DNA of 62,000 nt from Symbiodinium natans (GCA_905221605.1 CAJNDS010002154.1:120001-182000); one strand, 5' to 3'. Counted from the stretch's first letter, positions 9,947 to 18,597 are shown. Translations and numbers: made by a program. Notes: generated from the letters alone by a model not told the origin.

Positions 9947-10166
9947 GAAAAAAAAAAAAAAAGGAACACCGCCCTGGGGCCGAGAGGGTTGCCTGAGGTT
10001 TAGGGCTTCCATGATTCAAAGATGGGCAGAAAAGGCTTGAAAAAACACAGCTCGTATTCTCAGAATAACACAAGAATAATCTTAATAACTAATAAGAATA
10101 ATTCAGAATAACAAGAATAATAATGATAATAATAATAAAAACAGTAATAATGATAATCATAATCAT
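9947..10166. repeat. Poly(A) and AAT-rich low-complexity stretch
   Basis: Poly(A) of about 15 at 9948-9962, and an AATAATAATGAT-type degenerate trinucleotide stretch at 10060-10166. Both lie in introns of the minus-strand exon series. Confidence 0.7.
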
Positions 10167-10176
10167 CATCATCCTT

Positions 10177-10348
10177 CCCCGGGGAGCCTGAGCAGCTCCG
10201 AGAGGGCCCCGGAGTCGCCCGAGTCCTCCACCGCGACCGGCAGGGGCTCCAGGGGCACCAGGGGCCCAGCCATGCCGTCGTCGCGCAAGGCCAAGAGTGG
10301 GCCGAAAGTGTGGGCCGAGACCCCAAAAAATCCGTGCTCTAGGAGGGC
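10177..10348 (-). CDS. Candidate exon (unknown protein, perhaps N-terminus of the channel gene)
   Basis: 3' site GCTTTCTAG|GCC; 5' site is GA-type (CCCGGG|GAAGG, or GAAG|GATGAT). Reads ALLEHGFFGVSAHTFGPLL, then ALRDDGMAGPLVPLEPL and an acidic/Ser stretch. No stop codon over 57 codons and good amino-acid balance. If it ends after GGG it joins the channel N-terminal exon in phase 0. Family not recognised. Confidence 0.5.
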
Positions 10349-10640
10349 CTAGAAAGCCCGCATGACTGCCACATCTGCTAGCCGTAGGGTGATGTTTCTA
10401 CCGATTTTTTGTGCCAGTAGTGGGCCCAGCTAAACTGCGACCTACGGAACTCTCTGACTACAACCGGTTGGAACATCTTGCCGCTGCATGTTTTCGGGCC
10501 CTGGTCGCCAGAAGCAGGACAGCAAGAGTTGCAAAAGACTATGCTTTTGAGAGCCGGGTGTATACCTGATGAACCCAGAGCCTGTAACTTTTTTCATGTT
10601 ATTCCCATGCAAGCACTTCTAGGATGATTCCGTAGCTTAC

Positions 10641-10698
10641 CCAAAGCATGTATGTCTTGGGTTCCCAAGGCTTCGGAACTCCCAGCATGCCTTCATTC
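10641..10698 (-). CDS. Candidate micro-exon (unknown)
   Basis: 3' site ATCGACAG|GAATG, 5' site CTTTGG|GTAAGC (near-consensus). Reads NEGMLGVPKPWEPKTYMLW. Unknown family. Confidence 0.45.
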
Positions 10699-10718
10699 CT
10701 GTCGATGTCGCCATCACA

Positions 10719-10774
10719 GGTTTAGGGTTTAGAATTTAGGGTTTAGGGTTTAGGGTTTAGGGTTTATGGTTGAG
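10719..10774. repeat. TTTAGGG array
   Basis: About seven TTTAGGG-like units, one TAGAATTTAGGG variant. Confidence 0.85.
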
Positions 10775-10809
10775 GGCTTAGGATACTGTCACTACTATCA
10801 ATACTCGTA

Positions 10810-11000
10810 TTACGATGACTGACGATTTAGTTCGGTTAGTTCCAAAGAACAACTATCTTGTCTAGTACCATTCTGAGCAGAATTGCGATTCCGATTGCGA
10901 TTGCGACTACGAGTCTTATTCCCATTACTATTCCGATTACGATTACTACTAGTAGGACTCGGAGTGCTGAAGACCCGCAAGATTACTGTCCTCATTGCTA
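10810..11000. repeat. Degenerate GATTCC/GATTGC hexamer region
   Basis: Repeated ATTCCGATTGCGATT-type words over about 130 bp; translates to Arg/Asn repeats that are unlikely to be real protein. Confidence 0.6.
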
Positions 11001-11025
11001 AGCGACTAACCCTAAACCCTATTGC

Positions 11026-11101
11026 CCCGCTGCAGTCCACAAAGATCATCTCGGCGCAGAGTTCAAGGTCTTTTGGGTCTTGGTAGTCGAAGATGTCAAT
11101 C
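11026..11101 (-). CDS. Candidate exon (unknown)
   Basis: 3' site CCGCAAG|GATTG, 5' site GC-type (CAGCGGG|GCAATA). Reads IDIFDYQDPKDLELC and AEMIFVDCSG. It sits directly between two telomere-like arrays. Unknown family. Confidence 0.5.
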
Positions 11102-11105
11102 CTTG

Positions 11106-11240
11106 CGGTTTAGGGTTTAGGGTTTAGGGTTTAGGGTTTAGGGACTAGGGTTCTTAGGCCATAAACCCCTAAACCCCTAAACCCCGAAACCCCTAAACCC
11201 CCAAAACCCCTAAACCCCTAAACCCTTAAACCCCTAAACG
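11106..11240. repeat. Head-to-head TTTAGGG / CCCCTAAA arrays
   Basis: A TTTAGGG run (11106-11152) followed by CCCCTAAAC and CCGAAACC variants in the opposite orientation (11161-11240), so the two could fold back. Confidence 0.85.
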
Positions 11241-11241
11241 C

Positions 11242-11327
11242 CCGAGTCGCAGGATGGCTGTCTTCGTCCGCTTGCCCAGCTCATCAAAGAGCACCTTGTG
11301 CGCATCCAAGATGGGGAAAGCCAAGCC
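11242..11327 (-). CDS. Candidate exon bounded on both sides by telomere-like repeat
   Basis: The 3' splice site is the repeat itself (TTTAGGGTTTAG|GGCTTGG) and the 5' site is GC-type running straight into repeat (CTCGG|GCGTTTAGG). Reads LAFPILDAHKVLFDELG and KRTKTAILRL, amphipathic and fully open. Unknown family. Confidence 0.55.
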
Positions 11328-11427
11328 CTAAACCCTAAACCCTAAACCCTAACCCCTAACCCCTAAACCCTAAACCCTAAACCCTAAACCCTAAACCCTA
11401 AACATCCCTAAACCCTAAACCCTGGGC
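11328..11427. repeat. CCCTAAA array
   Basis: About thirteen units with two CCCCTAA variants and one ACATCCCTAAA break, abutting the exon at 11327. Confidence 0.9.
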
Positions 11428-11436
11428 CCCTTCCCC

Positions 11437-11545
11437 AAGGGTCCATGTACCTAAATGGGGAATACTTGAGCCTTAAACTACTTGCTATGCAGTGCCTGTG
11501 GGGCTCAAGTCTAATATGATAATTAGGTACATGGACCCTTAGACC
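11437..11545. mobile_element. Foldback element, family A copy 1
   Basis: Inverted ends GGGTCCATGTACCTAA and TTAGGTACATGGACCC, with an inner pair ATACTTGAGCC / GGCTCAAGT. The same ends recur at 18598-18702. No coding capacity, so a MITE-like or introner element. Confidence 0.7.
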
Positions 11546-11675
11546 ACTTTATGGTCGCCTCAGCTAGAAGGAGCATGCTGTTTAAGAGAAACCCCCCCCA
11601 AAAAAAGGGCCCAAGCAGATGGATGCTCCCCGGCTTGATTTGGAAAGCAGACTGCAGGCATGTAAGTCACGGCAC

Positions 11676-11715
11676 CTTGATCTCTTGGGAGTTGAGCTTC
11701 TTGATGAGCCTGCCA
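11676..11715 (-). CDS. Candidate micro-exon (unknown)
   Basis: 3' site CCTCACAG|TGG, 5' site ATCAAG|GTGCCG. Reads GRLIKKLNSQEIK. Flanked by a TTTAGGG run at 11724-11760. Confidence 0.4.
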
Positions 11716-11831
11716 CTGTGAGGGTTTAGGGTTTAGGGTTTAGGGCTTAGGTTTTAGGGTTGAATCGCCACACTTGCTTCTGGCACAGGGATGTGTGCTC
11801 ATGGACGACACTGACCATCCAACATGCAAAG

Positions 11832-11984
11832 CCTATTCCGGCAGGGCAGGTGACCACAGGCGCTCGAAAAGAAGTTGATCAAGATGTGGCAACGGGGATC
11901 GAATCTGGGCGGAACGGTTTCTACAGACGTCCTCGTCATCAAGGACTTTCTGCATCTTTTGCCTGAGGCCATTGAGGTCAGCCA
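11832..11984 (-). CDS. Candidate exon with helical segment (unknown; 5' splice site unresolved)
   Basis: After CAGCAAG| the frame reads ADLNGLRQKMQKVLDDED, a likely helix, and stays open to a stop at 11832. The true exon is probably shorter. A second frame is also open, so this is tentative. Confidence 0.35.
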
Positions 11985-12120
11985 CTTGCTGTCCAGTGCA
12001 ATGCTATGGTCCACTTCTTTTGTTTGATATCCCCCAGATGCGAGGATTCCCTTATAATTCAGACCCCAAGTACCCCCTCACTTCGGAAACCCCCACATCT
12101 TTGCTGCTCCTGAGGCCCCT

Positions 12121-12180
12121 GCTTATGTCGATATTCGGATCGAAGTAGCCTCCCTGAACGATGCGCAATACGTGGGCTTG
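12121..12180 (-). CDS. Candidate micro-exon (unknown)
   Basis: Reads AHVLRIVQGGYFDPNIDIS on the minus strand. Splice borders are not clear; a longer competing frame covers the same bases. Confidence 0.25.
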
Positions 12181-12751
12181 CATGGGGGCATCTTTTCCCT
12201 GGGGCTGTCCAGCTCAGGTCCGGGTTGTGCTAGAAAGCGGGTGCCTGCAAAGGCGCAGAGACTCCCGCAAAGAATCCCACCCAGACAATGGTCTTCGTCG
12301 AAATAGCCGCAGTAGCTGTAGCAGTAGAAGTATGAGTCGCCACAGTCTACTTCTACTCCGCGAGCTTTCTTATTTTTCCTAAACGCTACGGCTGTTTGGC
12401 ACTTTCTTTGTCTGGAATGGGTATCCCCCGTAGCCGACAGGTGTGCCCCAGCCGCCCGACCATAGGAGCGGCCACAACCCCACCACACCCCCTCCGTCCG
12501 CCCCCCCCAACACCCCCAACCCTATCGGGATTTTCGGCCGACTTGTTTTTCTTGTTTTGCCACTCCCACATTCGGTTTTTCTCGTTTCACCACTCAGCAG
12601 GCTTCACGCCCACGATCTCCGGCTTGGGTTGCCTCGCCGCTGGGCATGCCCAGGCCAAGGCCGGTCGCGAATATTCTCCTTGCACTGGTACCCCTGTACT
12701 GCTCGTCCCAATAATCCTTCAGAGAGTCCTCCGAGAATCCTGCACCCCTAA

Positions 12752-12890
12752 CAAATCGTGGAGTGCCCATTTTCAGAGAATATTCAGGGATTTCGTAGAG
12801 TATGCCTGGACTGCCCGTTCCCAGAGAGTCTGGCAGGGAATCGAATGTCTGGAGCGCCCACCCCCACAATCCCGCAAAGAGTCCGAAAAT
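12752..12890. repeat. Dispersed GGAGCGCCCA-type repeat, site 1
   Basis: Imperfect tandem words built around TGGAGCGCCCA and CAGAGAGTC; the same words recur at 18215-18295 and 36185-36375. Confidence 0.55.
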
Positions 12891-13003
12891 TGCTCAGCTT
12901 TAGGGTTGAGATGCTCGAAGTAACCAGAATTTACATGCACAGTCACTATCTAGTAACTCTCGTATTCCGATGCAACTGTTGTTTTGAAGGCTGCTTGCAA
13001 AAA

Positions 13004-13085
13004 CCCTAAACCCTAAACCCTAAACCCTAAACATCCCTAAACCCTAAACCCTATAAACCCTAACTCCTGAACCCTAAACCCCAAA
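13004..13085. repeat. CCCTAAA array
   Basis: About ten units with variants, abutting the 5' splice site of the 13087 exon (CTGG|GTTTGGGG on the coding strand). Confidence 0.85.
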
Positions 13086-13086
13086 C

Positions 13087-13137
13087 CCAGATTATGCTTC
13101 TGTTTCATCGTATATGCCCCGCTGCAGCAACCCGAGA
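13087..13137 (-). CDS. Candidate exon (unknown), downstream of an introner
   Basis: 3' site GGGGTATAG|TCTCGG; 5' site CTGG|GTTTGGG. Completes the codon left open by the upstream exon (ACA G|TC) and reads VSGCCSGAYTMKQKHNL. Confidence 0.5.
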
Positions 13138-13274
13138 CTATACCCCCCCTTAGAACTTCAATCAAAAGTAATGTGTTTAATATCCTCTTGGGTTTAGGGT
13201 TTAAAGGGTTTAGGGTTTAGGGTTTAGGGTAAACAAAAAATAAGAAGTAATTCCCTGGGGGGACAAAGGGAGAC
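13138..13274 (-). mobile_element. Introner with a TTTAGGG-containing core and 4-bp TSD
   Basis: Intron of 137 bp with GT...AG ends, flanked by direct repeat GAGA (13134-13137 and 13270-13273, plus strand). The end CTATACCCCCCCTTAGAA closely matches the end of the 9495 introner, and the opposite end holds AATTCCCTGGGGGG. A TTTAGGG run sits in the loop (13190-13230). Removing it joins two open exons in phase. Confidence 0.65.
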
Positions 13275-13341
13275 CTGTGGCCCCGGCTGCGTGGCCCTTC
13301 ATGTCGCTGGCATCGTCCGCAGCAGCATCCTCGAGCACCTG
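13275..13341 (-). CDS. Candidate exon (unknown)
   Basis: 3' site CAAAACAG|CAGG, 5' site GCCACAG|GTCTCC. Reads QVLEDAAADDASDMKGHA then AGAT. In phase with the exons at 13671 and 13087. Confidence 0.55.
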
Positions 13342-13365
13342 CTGTTTTGTGTATGTGGGGGGGGG

Positions 13366-13441
13366 GGGGAGTTAGGGTTTAGGGTTTAGGGTTTAGGGTT
13401 TAGGGTTTAGGGTTTAGGGCTGAGGGTTTAGGGTTTGGGGT
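13366..13441. repeat. Poly(G) and TTTAGGG array
   Basis: G run of about 10 at 13358-13367 followed by nine TTTAGGG-like units. Confidence 0.9.
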
Positions 13442-13670
13442 ACAAGGGGGTACTCGGCTGGGAGCTGTTGTAGCACACTGTGTCAGCTTGTAGGCACCCC
13501 CTCTTTGTGATACTGCCGGTGAGTGCCCACTTCTCTGAAAACATGCTCCTTTTGTGTTCAGAATTGGGCAAAGTCACCAAGTCAACAAGTGGTACATCTG
13601 CTGCAACCCTGACCCCCTCATAAATCAGAGCACACGCCCGGCACACCCTTGAACTGCAGAGACCCTACGC

Positions 13671-13733
13671 CTTCACAGTGATCTCCTTCACGACTTTGGA
13701 TGGAAGGATATCCGCCACCATCGCTTGGTCCTC
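13671..13733 (-). CDS. Candidate 21-codon exon (unknown)
   Basis: 3' site ATGATCGCAG|GAGG, 5' site GC-type (GTGAAG|GCGTAG). Reads EDQAMVADILPSKVVKEI then TVK, whole codons at both ends. The DILPSKVVKEI helix recalls the linker helix before class III nucleotide cyclase domains, but no catalytic motif is visible nearby. Confidence 0.6.
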
Positions 13734-13780
13734 CTGCGATCATGAGGTTGCGATTATGAGGTTTTTGGGCTGCAACTACA

Positions 13781-13878
13781 CTAGGATGACCCTTGAAACC
13801 CTTTGAGAAAGATTCCTGAATAGGATCCTCTTAAACCCCACTAAGGGAAAGGATGAAATGTCCGAAGGGCCTACCTAG
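13781..13878. mobile_element. Foldback element, CTAG-ended family B, copy 1 (probable introner)
   Basis: Ends CTAGGATGACCCTT and AAGGGCCTACCTAG, flanked by TACA and TACG (imperfect 4-bp duplication). About 95 bp and similar over its length to the element at 17928. It fills most of the intron between the exons at 13884 and 13733, which join in phase 0. Confidence 0.65.
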
Positions 13879-13883
13879 TACGC

Positions 13884-13931
13884 GACCTCTGCCGCATAGA
13901 TCTGGGCTATTGCGGACCCGAAGGCAGAGGT
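13884..13931 (-). CDS. Candidate 16-codon exon (unknown)
   Basis: 3' site CCTCGGCAG|ACC, 5' site GC-type (GAGGTC|GCGTAC). Reads TSAFGSAIAQIYAAEV; joins the 13671 exon in phase 0. Confidence 0.5.
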
Positions 13932-14045
13932 CTGCCGAGGTTGCTTGCGTCATTCTTATAAGCATCTGCTCTCTTTTCTGGTTGCCACTGTTGGAGCAGG
14001 AAGAGTTACTTTTGTACGAGTAGCATGGCGTAGAACATACTACCT

Positions 14046-14199
14046 TACTTGGAGGTTCATGGTACTTAGTAACTAAGCATAGCTGTAGTTATAACTTATA
14101 ACTGTACTTATAGCCATATTCGGGCACTTAAGGGGCTTCTCAGTGGGTTATAAGTATAGTTACACTTGGTTCATAAGTACCATGGACCTCCAAGTAGGG
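14046..14199. mobile_element. Foldback element, family C
   Basis: ACTTGGAGGTTCATGGTACT at the left end pairs with AGTACCATGGACCTCCAAGT at the right end, one mismatch; further inner pairing around TATAACTTATAACT. About 150 bp, non-coding. Confidence 0.65.
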
Positions 14200-14576
14200 G
14201 GTCATATGCCGCCTCCCCACATCGCAAAAGCATCCGGCCTGGGGAAGTCCCGACAGCAGCCTCAGCGTATGGTCTTGAAATTCTCGTGGGTTCCCAGGTC
14301 CAGGCTCATGCCATTTGGAGTCTTTGGATTCGGATGTGGGAGATTCCGGGCCTTCTGGCGTAGATACAGGTCTCTGGCACAAGGTGACGGTTCGGCAGGT
14401 CTGCAGACGATGGGGTACTTGCTTTCAGTCACGCAAGGTCCTTGCGACTTGCATATGCACCGGACCAGGAATGAACGGATGTAGGATATAGGAGGTAGTT
14501 AGGATGAGATCCTTTATCTCAGTGAATTTGCACAGCTAAACTGCCCCAAATCCCGAAACCCTAAACCTTGGCATGT

Positions 14577-14660
14577 TCCCCCTTATACAAACAGCCCTTA
14601 GTAGGGATTGTAGTACCCCCCTATAATAACCCCTAGTAAGGACTGTCAGTACAATTTGGA
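14577..14660. repeat. Short direct duplication inside an intron
   Basis: Two roughly 40-bp related segments of the GTACTRCARTCCYTACTA type (minus strand) in tandem, each ending in a run of G. Confidence 0.5.
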
Positions 14661-14676
14661 ACATCCCAACCGAAAC

Positions 14677-14764
14677 CTCTGAAACCCGCTCCGAGGCGCT
14701 TCTGGGCAGAACTGAGTCGCACTTTTCCAGGCCCCAGGGAGACGTGGTCCATGGCCAGGAGCTC
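14677..14764 (-). CDS. Candidate exon (unknown)
   Basis: 3' site CCACTGAG|GAGC, 5' site AGAG|GTTTCG. Reads ELLAMDHVSLGPGKVRLS then SAQKRLGAGF. Good composition, unknown family. Confidence 0.5.
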
Positions 14765-15065
14765 CTCAGTGGAGCTCTGTGTTCAGGGGTTAAGGGTGTC
14801 TTGACCATACATTCTTTTTTCAGATTATCACGTTCCTCGACGTTTCCACTTCTGTGTAATATGGGTACTTTTACTACAATAGGGGCACCTCGTTGATACC
14901 CCAAATAGAATAGAATCCCCTTAAAGGGACTCCCTATTTTCGGAAACCCCTCTCTGCTTGTTGCTAAACAAGTATAGATGCCAGAAATGGAGACCCCCAT
15001 CCGAGCAGCGCCATGGCAGCATTGCAGCCCGAAAGCTCAAACAACCCAAACCCTTTTTGAGGAAT

Positions 15066-15135
15066 TCCGGGTTTAGGGTTTAGGGTTTAGGGTTATAGGG
15101 TTTAGGGTTTAGGGTTTAGGGTAAAGGGTTTAGGA
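15066..15135. repeat. TTTAGGG array
   Basis: About nine units with TATAGGG and AAAGGG variants, ending at the 5' splice site of the next exon. Confidence 0.88.
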
Positions 15136-15139
15136 TCGC

Positions 15140-15222
15140 TCCACGGCCCGCCTTGAGGAGGTTGGGCCGCACGTCTTCGACCAAAGCCTCATTCCGCTTG
15201 AACTTCGGCGGTCGATTTCTCT
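15140..15222 (-). CDS. Candidate exon (unknown)
   Basis: 3' site AAAATTAAG|AGAG, 5' site GC-type (CGTGGA|GCGATC). Reads RNRPPKFKRNEALVEDV then RPNLLKAGRG. Confidence 0.45.
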
Positions 15223-15289
15223 CTTAATTTTTGGGTTCAAGGGAGGACCATTGCGAAGATATTTCCTAGCGACTGGTGTCCAAAGCGGA

Positions 15290-15425
15290 TACAATAGAAT
15301 ACAATAGTTTTTGTATAAGGAATAGAATCATAGAATAAAGGAAGAATGGCATAATAGAATCATAGAATCATATAGTGGAACAATATGTTGATCTGATTCT
15401 ATAATCATCTGTGAACATAACAAAA
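15290..15425. other. AT-rich intronic segment
   Basis: Repeated AATAGAATCATAGAAT words; no open frame. Compositionally like 17150-17790. Confidence 0.6.
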
Positions 15426-15450
15426 GAATAAGGGCCACAGCAGCGGCGAT

Positions 15451-15540
15451 TTACGGCACATGCTTCAGGATGGCCTCCGACAGGCTGCCGGAATGAAAAT
15501 CACACCGACCGGCCTTCAAGATGTCTCCAGTCTTGGTGAC
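15451..15540 (-). CDS. Candidate terminal exon, 29 codons plus TAA (unknown)
   Basis: 3' site CAGCAACAG|GTCA; reads VTKTGDILKAGRCDFHSG then SLSEAILKHVP and TAA. It joins the 16099 exon in phase 0. If not spliced before the stop (a GT lies at CAT|GTGCCG), it marks the 3' end of a gene, implying at least two genes in the 8.5-23 kb exon series. Confidence 0.55.
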   Translation of the reverse strand, partial: VTKTGDILKAGRCDFHSGSLSEAILKHVP

Positions 15541-15904
15541 CTGTTGCTGGGTTCAGGGTTTAGGGTTTAGGGTTGAGGGTTGAGGGTTTAGGGTGTAGAG
15601 ACTTAGTTGTCCAGTACCCTAGGGAACTAAAGGTTTTTTACCATTGGGATTACATGGGGTTACAGTACCCCAAAAAGGTTAAAGGCTGCCTACTCTACTA
15701 CTAAGGAGATGGGTCTGAAGCTCAAAGGGCACTACACTGTCCTGAGCCTAATCAAAGCCTAAACCCTAAACCCTACATCCCAAACCCTAAACCCTAAACT
15801 TCCTTCCGGCCTGCGAGCTCGGGCACCCTTTCAGCAGGCTCAGCGCTATGGTGAACTGATCCTGCCGGGCAACGCAGGAAACTGAGCTGAGGCTCATCAT
15901 ACTG

Positions 15905-16016
15905 TTTCGGGCTTACCTGGGACTCTACTTACCTACGGTCTAGTAGTAAGTACCCTTAATTCGTAGGTATGACCCAGAAAACTGTAGGTAAAGAAGGTCC
16001 CAGGTAGGCATAGGAC
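15905..16016. mobile_element. Foldback element, family D
   Basis: GCTTACCTGGGACTCTACTT and its partner AAGAAGGTCCCAGGTAGGC near 15999-16017 are inverted copies enclosing about 70 bp that also pair (GTAGGTA). Non-coding. Confidence 0.6.
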
Positions 16017-16098
16017 TTTACAATCCTGAACCTGGAGCTCTGTGATGATACTGGCACGTACAGCGGAACAGGGACCGTGGTTTCTGTCGCCCTCTCTC

Positions 16099-16158
16099 CT
16101 GGATGTTAAAGCTCTGCTGGGTGGAGGCCACCATGTCGGCCATTTCGGTGAATCTTGG
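16099..16158 (-). CDS. Candidate 20-codon exon (unknown)
   Basis: 3' site from the repeat (AACCCTAG|CC on the coding strand), 5' site GA-type (ATCCAG|GAGAGA). Reads RFTEMADMVASTQQSFNIQ. Whole codons; joins the 15451 exon in phase 0. Confidence 0.55.
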
Positions 16159-16159
16159 C

Positions 16160-16356
16160 TAGGGTTTCGGGTTTCGGGTTTAGGGTTTCGGGTTTAGCGT
16201 TTACTTGCCCCTAAACCCTAAACCCCAAACCCCAAACCCCAAACCCTAAACCCTAAACCCTAAACCCTGACCCCTAAACCCTAAACCCTAAACCCTAAAC
16301 CCTAAACCCTAAACCCTAAACCCTAAACCCTAAACCCTAAACCCTAAACCCTAAAC
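16160..16356. repeat. Large telomere-like block (TTTCGGG/TTTAGGG then CCCTAAA)
   Basis: TTTCGGG-variant units at 16160-16203, then about 21 CCCTAAA units at 16210-16356 in the opposite orientation. The right end abuts the next exon. Confidence 0.92.
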
Positions 16357-16447
16357 CCATTCGCAGGGCAATGGCTTCCCACACCCCCACCGAAGCTGAG
16401 TCTGCGGCTGCTTGGAGCCCTGCCTCCCAGACATGGACAGGGAGGTC
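16357..16447 (-). CDS. Candidate exon (unknown), 5' splice site inside telomere-like repeat
   Basis: 3' site TACTCAG|GACC. Reads DLPVHVWEAGLQAAADSA then SVGVWEAIALRM. The 5' site is either ATGG|GTTTAGGG, the first unit of the array, or the earlier GC site ATT|GCCCTG that would join the 16099 exon in phase 0. Confidence 0.55.
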
Positions 16448-16457
16448 CTGAGTAGTG

Positions 16458-16690
16458 GGTTTGGGGTTTAGGGTTTAGGGTTTAGGGTTTCGGCGTTTTT
16501 TGATAGGGCTTAGGGTGTTGAAGTGATAGGGCCTTAGAGTGTTGAGAGGGTCTCAGCTTTTTGGGTTTAGGGTTTAGGGGGTTTTGAGGCTTCTAAGGCG
16601 GCATAGGGGCTGATGGAGCTCAACAGAGCTGGTGGGGTTTGAGAAGTAGGGTTTAGGGTTCAGGGTTTAGGGTTTAGGGTTTAGGAAGTT
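16458..16690. repeat. TTTAGGG clusters
   Basis: Three short TTTAGGG clusters (16458-16490, 16563-16580, 16648-16686) separated by unique sequence with no recognisable exon. Confidence 0.85.
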
Positions 16691-16892
16691 TTGCAGCTTT
16701 ACAGCTGGGGCCAGGCTAAAAGTCCAATGAACTGGGCACGCGTCCCTTAAAGGTACCATGGCATATTGTGGTAGTTCTGCATTGGGGGTCTCATTTGAAT
16801 ATTTACAGAACGGCATTCAGAACCTCCGAAAAAGATATTCCTACACATGATCCTCCAAGACCGACGAAAGAAAGTATAGAATATCCCAAGGG
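16691..16892. other. Unassigned intronic sequence
   Basis: No convincing exon, repeat or inverted structure seen. Confidence 0.3.
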
Positions 16893-16992
16893 CCTACCCT
16901 AAACCCTAAACCCTAAACCCTAAACCCTAAACCCTAAACCCTAAACCCTAAACCCTAAACCCTAGACCCTAAACCCTAAACCCTAAACCCTC
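16893..16992. repeat. CCCTAAA array
   Basis: About fourteen nearly perfect units. Confidence 0.92.
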
Positions 16993-17041
16993 CGAGAATA
17001 GAGTATCAGTCATACACGGGAAAACTTGGGGTTCCGGGCGC

Positions 17042-17130
17042 CAGGTCGACGTCCGGCTCCTTGGCTTTCTTGTCAGCTGCCTCAGTCACGATCGTCATCC
17101 TTCCAACCAAGGGCGAGAACCGCGACAATA
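17042..17130 (-). CDS. Candidate exon (unknown)
   Basis: Reads SRFSPLVGRMTIVTEAAD then KKAKEPDVDLAPG. Ends at a possible GC-type site (GACCTG|GCGCCC). 3' splice border not resolved. Confidence 0.45.
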
Positions 17131-17149
17131 TGACACTTTAAGAACAGAA

Positions 17150-17790
17150 CAGGGGGGCTCGTATAACTATGTAAAATCATATCAAGAGAAGAAGGAAAAG
17201 TAAGATAAGACGATAATCAAATAATAAGATAATGAGCTATAGTTGTATTCATAGAGTAATATAATAACATAAGCATATAGTGATAGAACTTTATACTAAT
17301 ATACTAATATAGTAATATATGAATTTGAAATATGTAATGTAAAACTATAAAATACAATAGTAATAACAGTAAAGCAATATTCGAATCTGACGATATACGA
17401 ATACACAAATACAAGAATGTAAGAATCTACTTGTATAAGATTTCGCGAATAACAAAACCAAAACAAACACATAAACATATAACACTATAATACAACAAAC
17501 AAACTCATGAATGATATCCGTAAAAAAATTCAATACAATAACTAAACACTTCTACCATAATATAATAACATACTGATCTATAATACAAGAATTGGAGAAT
17601 ATAATGACATAATATAATACTATAATAGTATAACTTTTCACTGATTTAAAATATAATAATATACTATAGCAACCTGGTCGTAAAATCTAGACCATAGGCT
17701 ACAATGACATAATATAGCAATTACCATAACACCAGAATATAAGATAAGATGCAAATACACATGTAATTCTAGTGATATAATCTATGGCTT
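17150..17790. other. AT-rich island, no gene
   Basis: About 640 bp very rich in TATA/ATAATA words with many short inverted pairs (ATATAGTAATATAT). Frames here are hydrophobic low-complexity and not credible. Confidence 0.6.
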
Positions 17791-17794
17791 GCTT

Positions 17795-17918
17795 CTACGT
17801 TGAGGCTGCCCCTGCCGCTATTCGCATCGCTGAGGCCCGTGCCTTCTGAGCCTCCTTCAACTTGCTTCGCAGAGCCTCAAGCTCCTCGAGGTTGAGCCGC
17901 TTTGGAGTGCGGCTCAAG
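17795..17918 (-). CDS. Candidate terminal exon with coiled coil
   Basis: Reads KRLNLEELEALRSKLKEAQK then ARASAMRIAAGAAST and TAG. A clear heptad pattern of Leu with charged residues. It starts just after the family B foldback at 17928, whose CCTAG end may be the 3' splice site, but the frame just after that site holds a TAA, so the real acceptor may be a few bases further. Confidence 0.45.
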
Positions 17919-17927
17919 ATGGATTAA

Positions 17928-18017
17928 CTAGGATGGCCCTTACAACTCTTTGAACAATATATAATCCCTCTTAAACCCAATAAGAGAAAATAGAAAATAT
18001 TTCAAGGGCCTATCTAG
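17928..18017. mobile_element. Foldback element, CTAG-ended family B, copy 2, with TTAA duplication
   Basis: Ends CTAGGATGGCCCTT and AAGGGCCTATCTAG; direct repeat TTAA at 17924-17927 and 18018-18021. The internal sequence matches the 13781 copy (CCTCTTAAACCC...AAGRGAAA). The TTAA target is as for piggyBac-type elements, though the other families here use other 4-bp targets. Confidence 0.7.
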
Positions 18018-18214
18018 TTAATGGCAGGGTTGAGGCTGAGGGTTTGCTGCGGGAGGCGGTGCTCCTCCTGCAATGAAACGCATAAGTGTATACACCTTGC
18101 ACAAGATTCCGCGTCACCGGGTACATCCTGACACCAAATGTTACTTGCTTCAAACATTCCCACCCAAGAACTACGCAATTTCGTGGGCAGTGCATTGCTG
18201 ATCTGGGAATTACG

Positions 18215-18342
18215 GTTAGGCGCTCCAGGGGTAGACTGTGGGATTCTCTGGGGTTGGGCGCTCCGCAAGATTCCTTGCGGGGATCCCCTGCAGGACCTCT
18301 GGCCCTAAACCCTAAACCCTGAACCCTAAACCCTAAACCGGT
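18215..18342. repeat. GGAGCGCCCA-type repeat, site 2, and CCCTAAA cluster
   Basis: GGGGTTGGGCGCTCC words at 18215-18295, then five CCCTAAA units at 18302-18338 that touch the next exon. Confidence 0.6.
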
Positions 18343-18509
18343 TCATTCTGAGATCCGGCCTGGCTCTGCTCCTCTTTCATCTTCGCCATCTTTTCGCGAA
18401 GGAATGCAGGTTCCTGCCGCAGGAGTTGCTTCTCGAAATTGGCGAGCAGTTCAGCTTGCATGACCCCCGCCATGACATTTTCAAGCAGGCAGTCCTTGAT
18501 CAGTGCTTC
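18339..18509 (-). CDS. Candidate 57-codon helical exon (unknown)
   Basis: 3' site CCACTGAG|GAAG; the 5' site is the first unit of the array (GAACCG|GTTTAGGG). Reads EALIKDCLLENVMAGVM, QAELLANFEKQLLRQEPA and FLREKMAKMKEEQSQAG: a long amphipathic helix with whole codons at both ends. Unknown family. Confidence 0.6.
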
Positions 18510-18597
18510 CTCAGTGGTCCGCGCTTCGTCCCATCATCACAACAAGAAGTCATGGAGCTTGCTGCTTCCGATGTGATAGAACGTGTGCAACCCGAAA

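Noticed and set aside
10683-10712. EF-hand-like CDGDIDRNE read on the minus strand
   Set aside because: Half of the motif lies before the likely AG|GAATG splice site and the first half of the calcium loop would be telomere-like repeat; probably coincidental.
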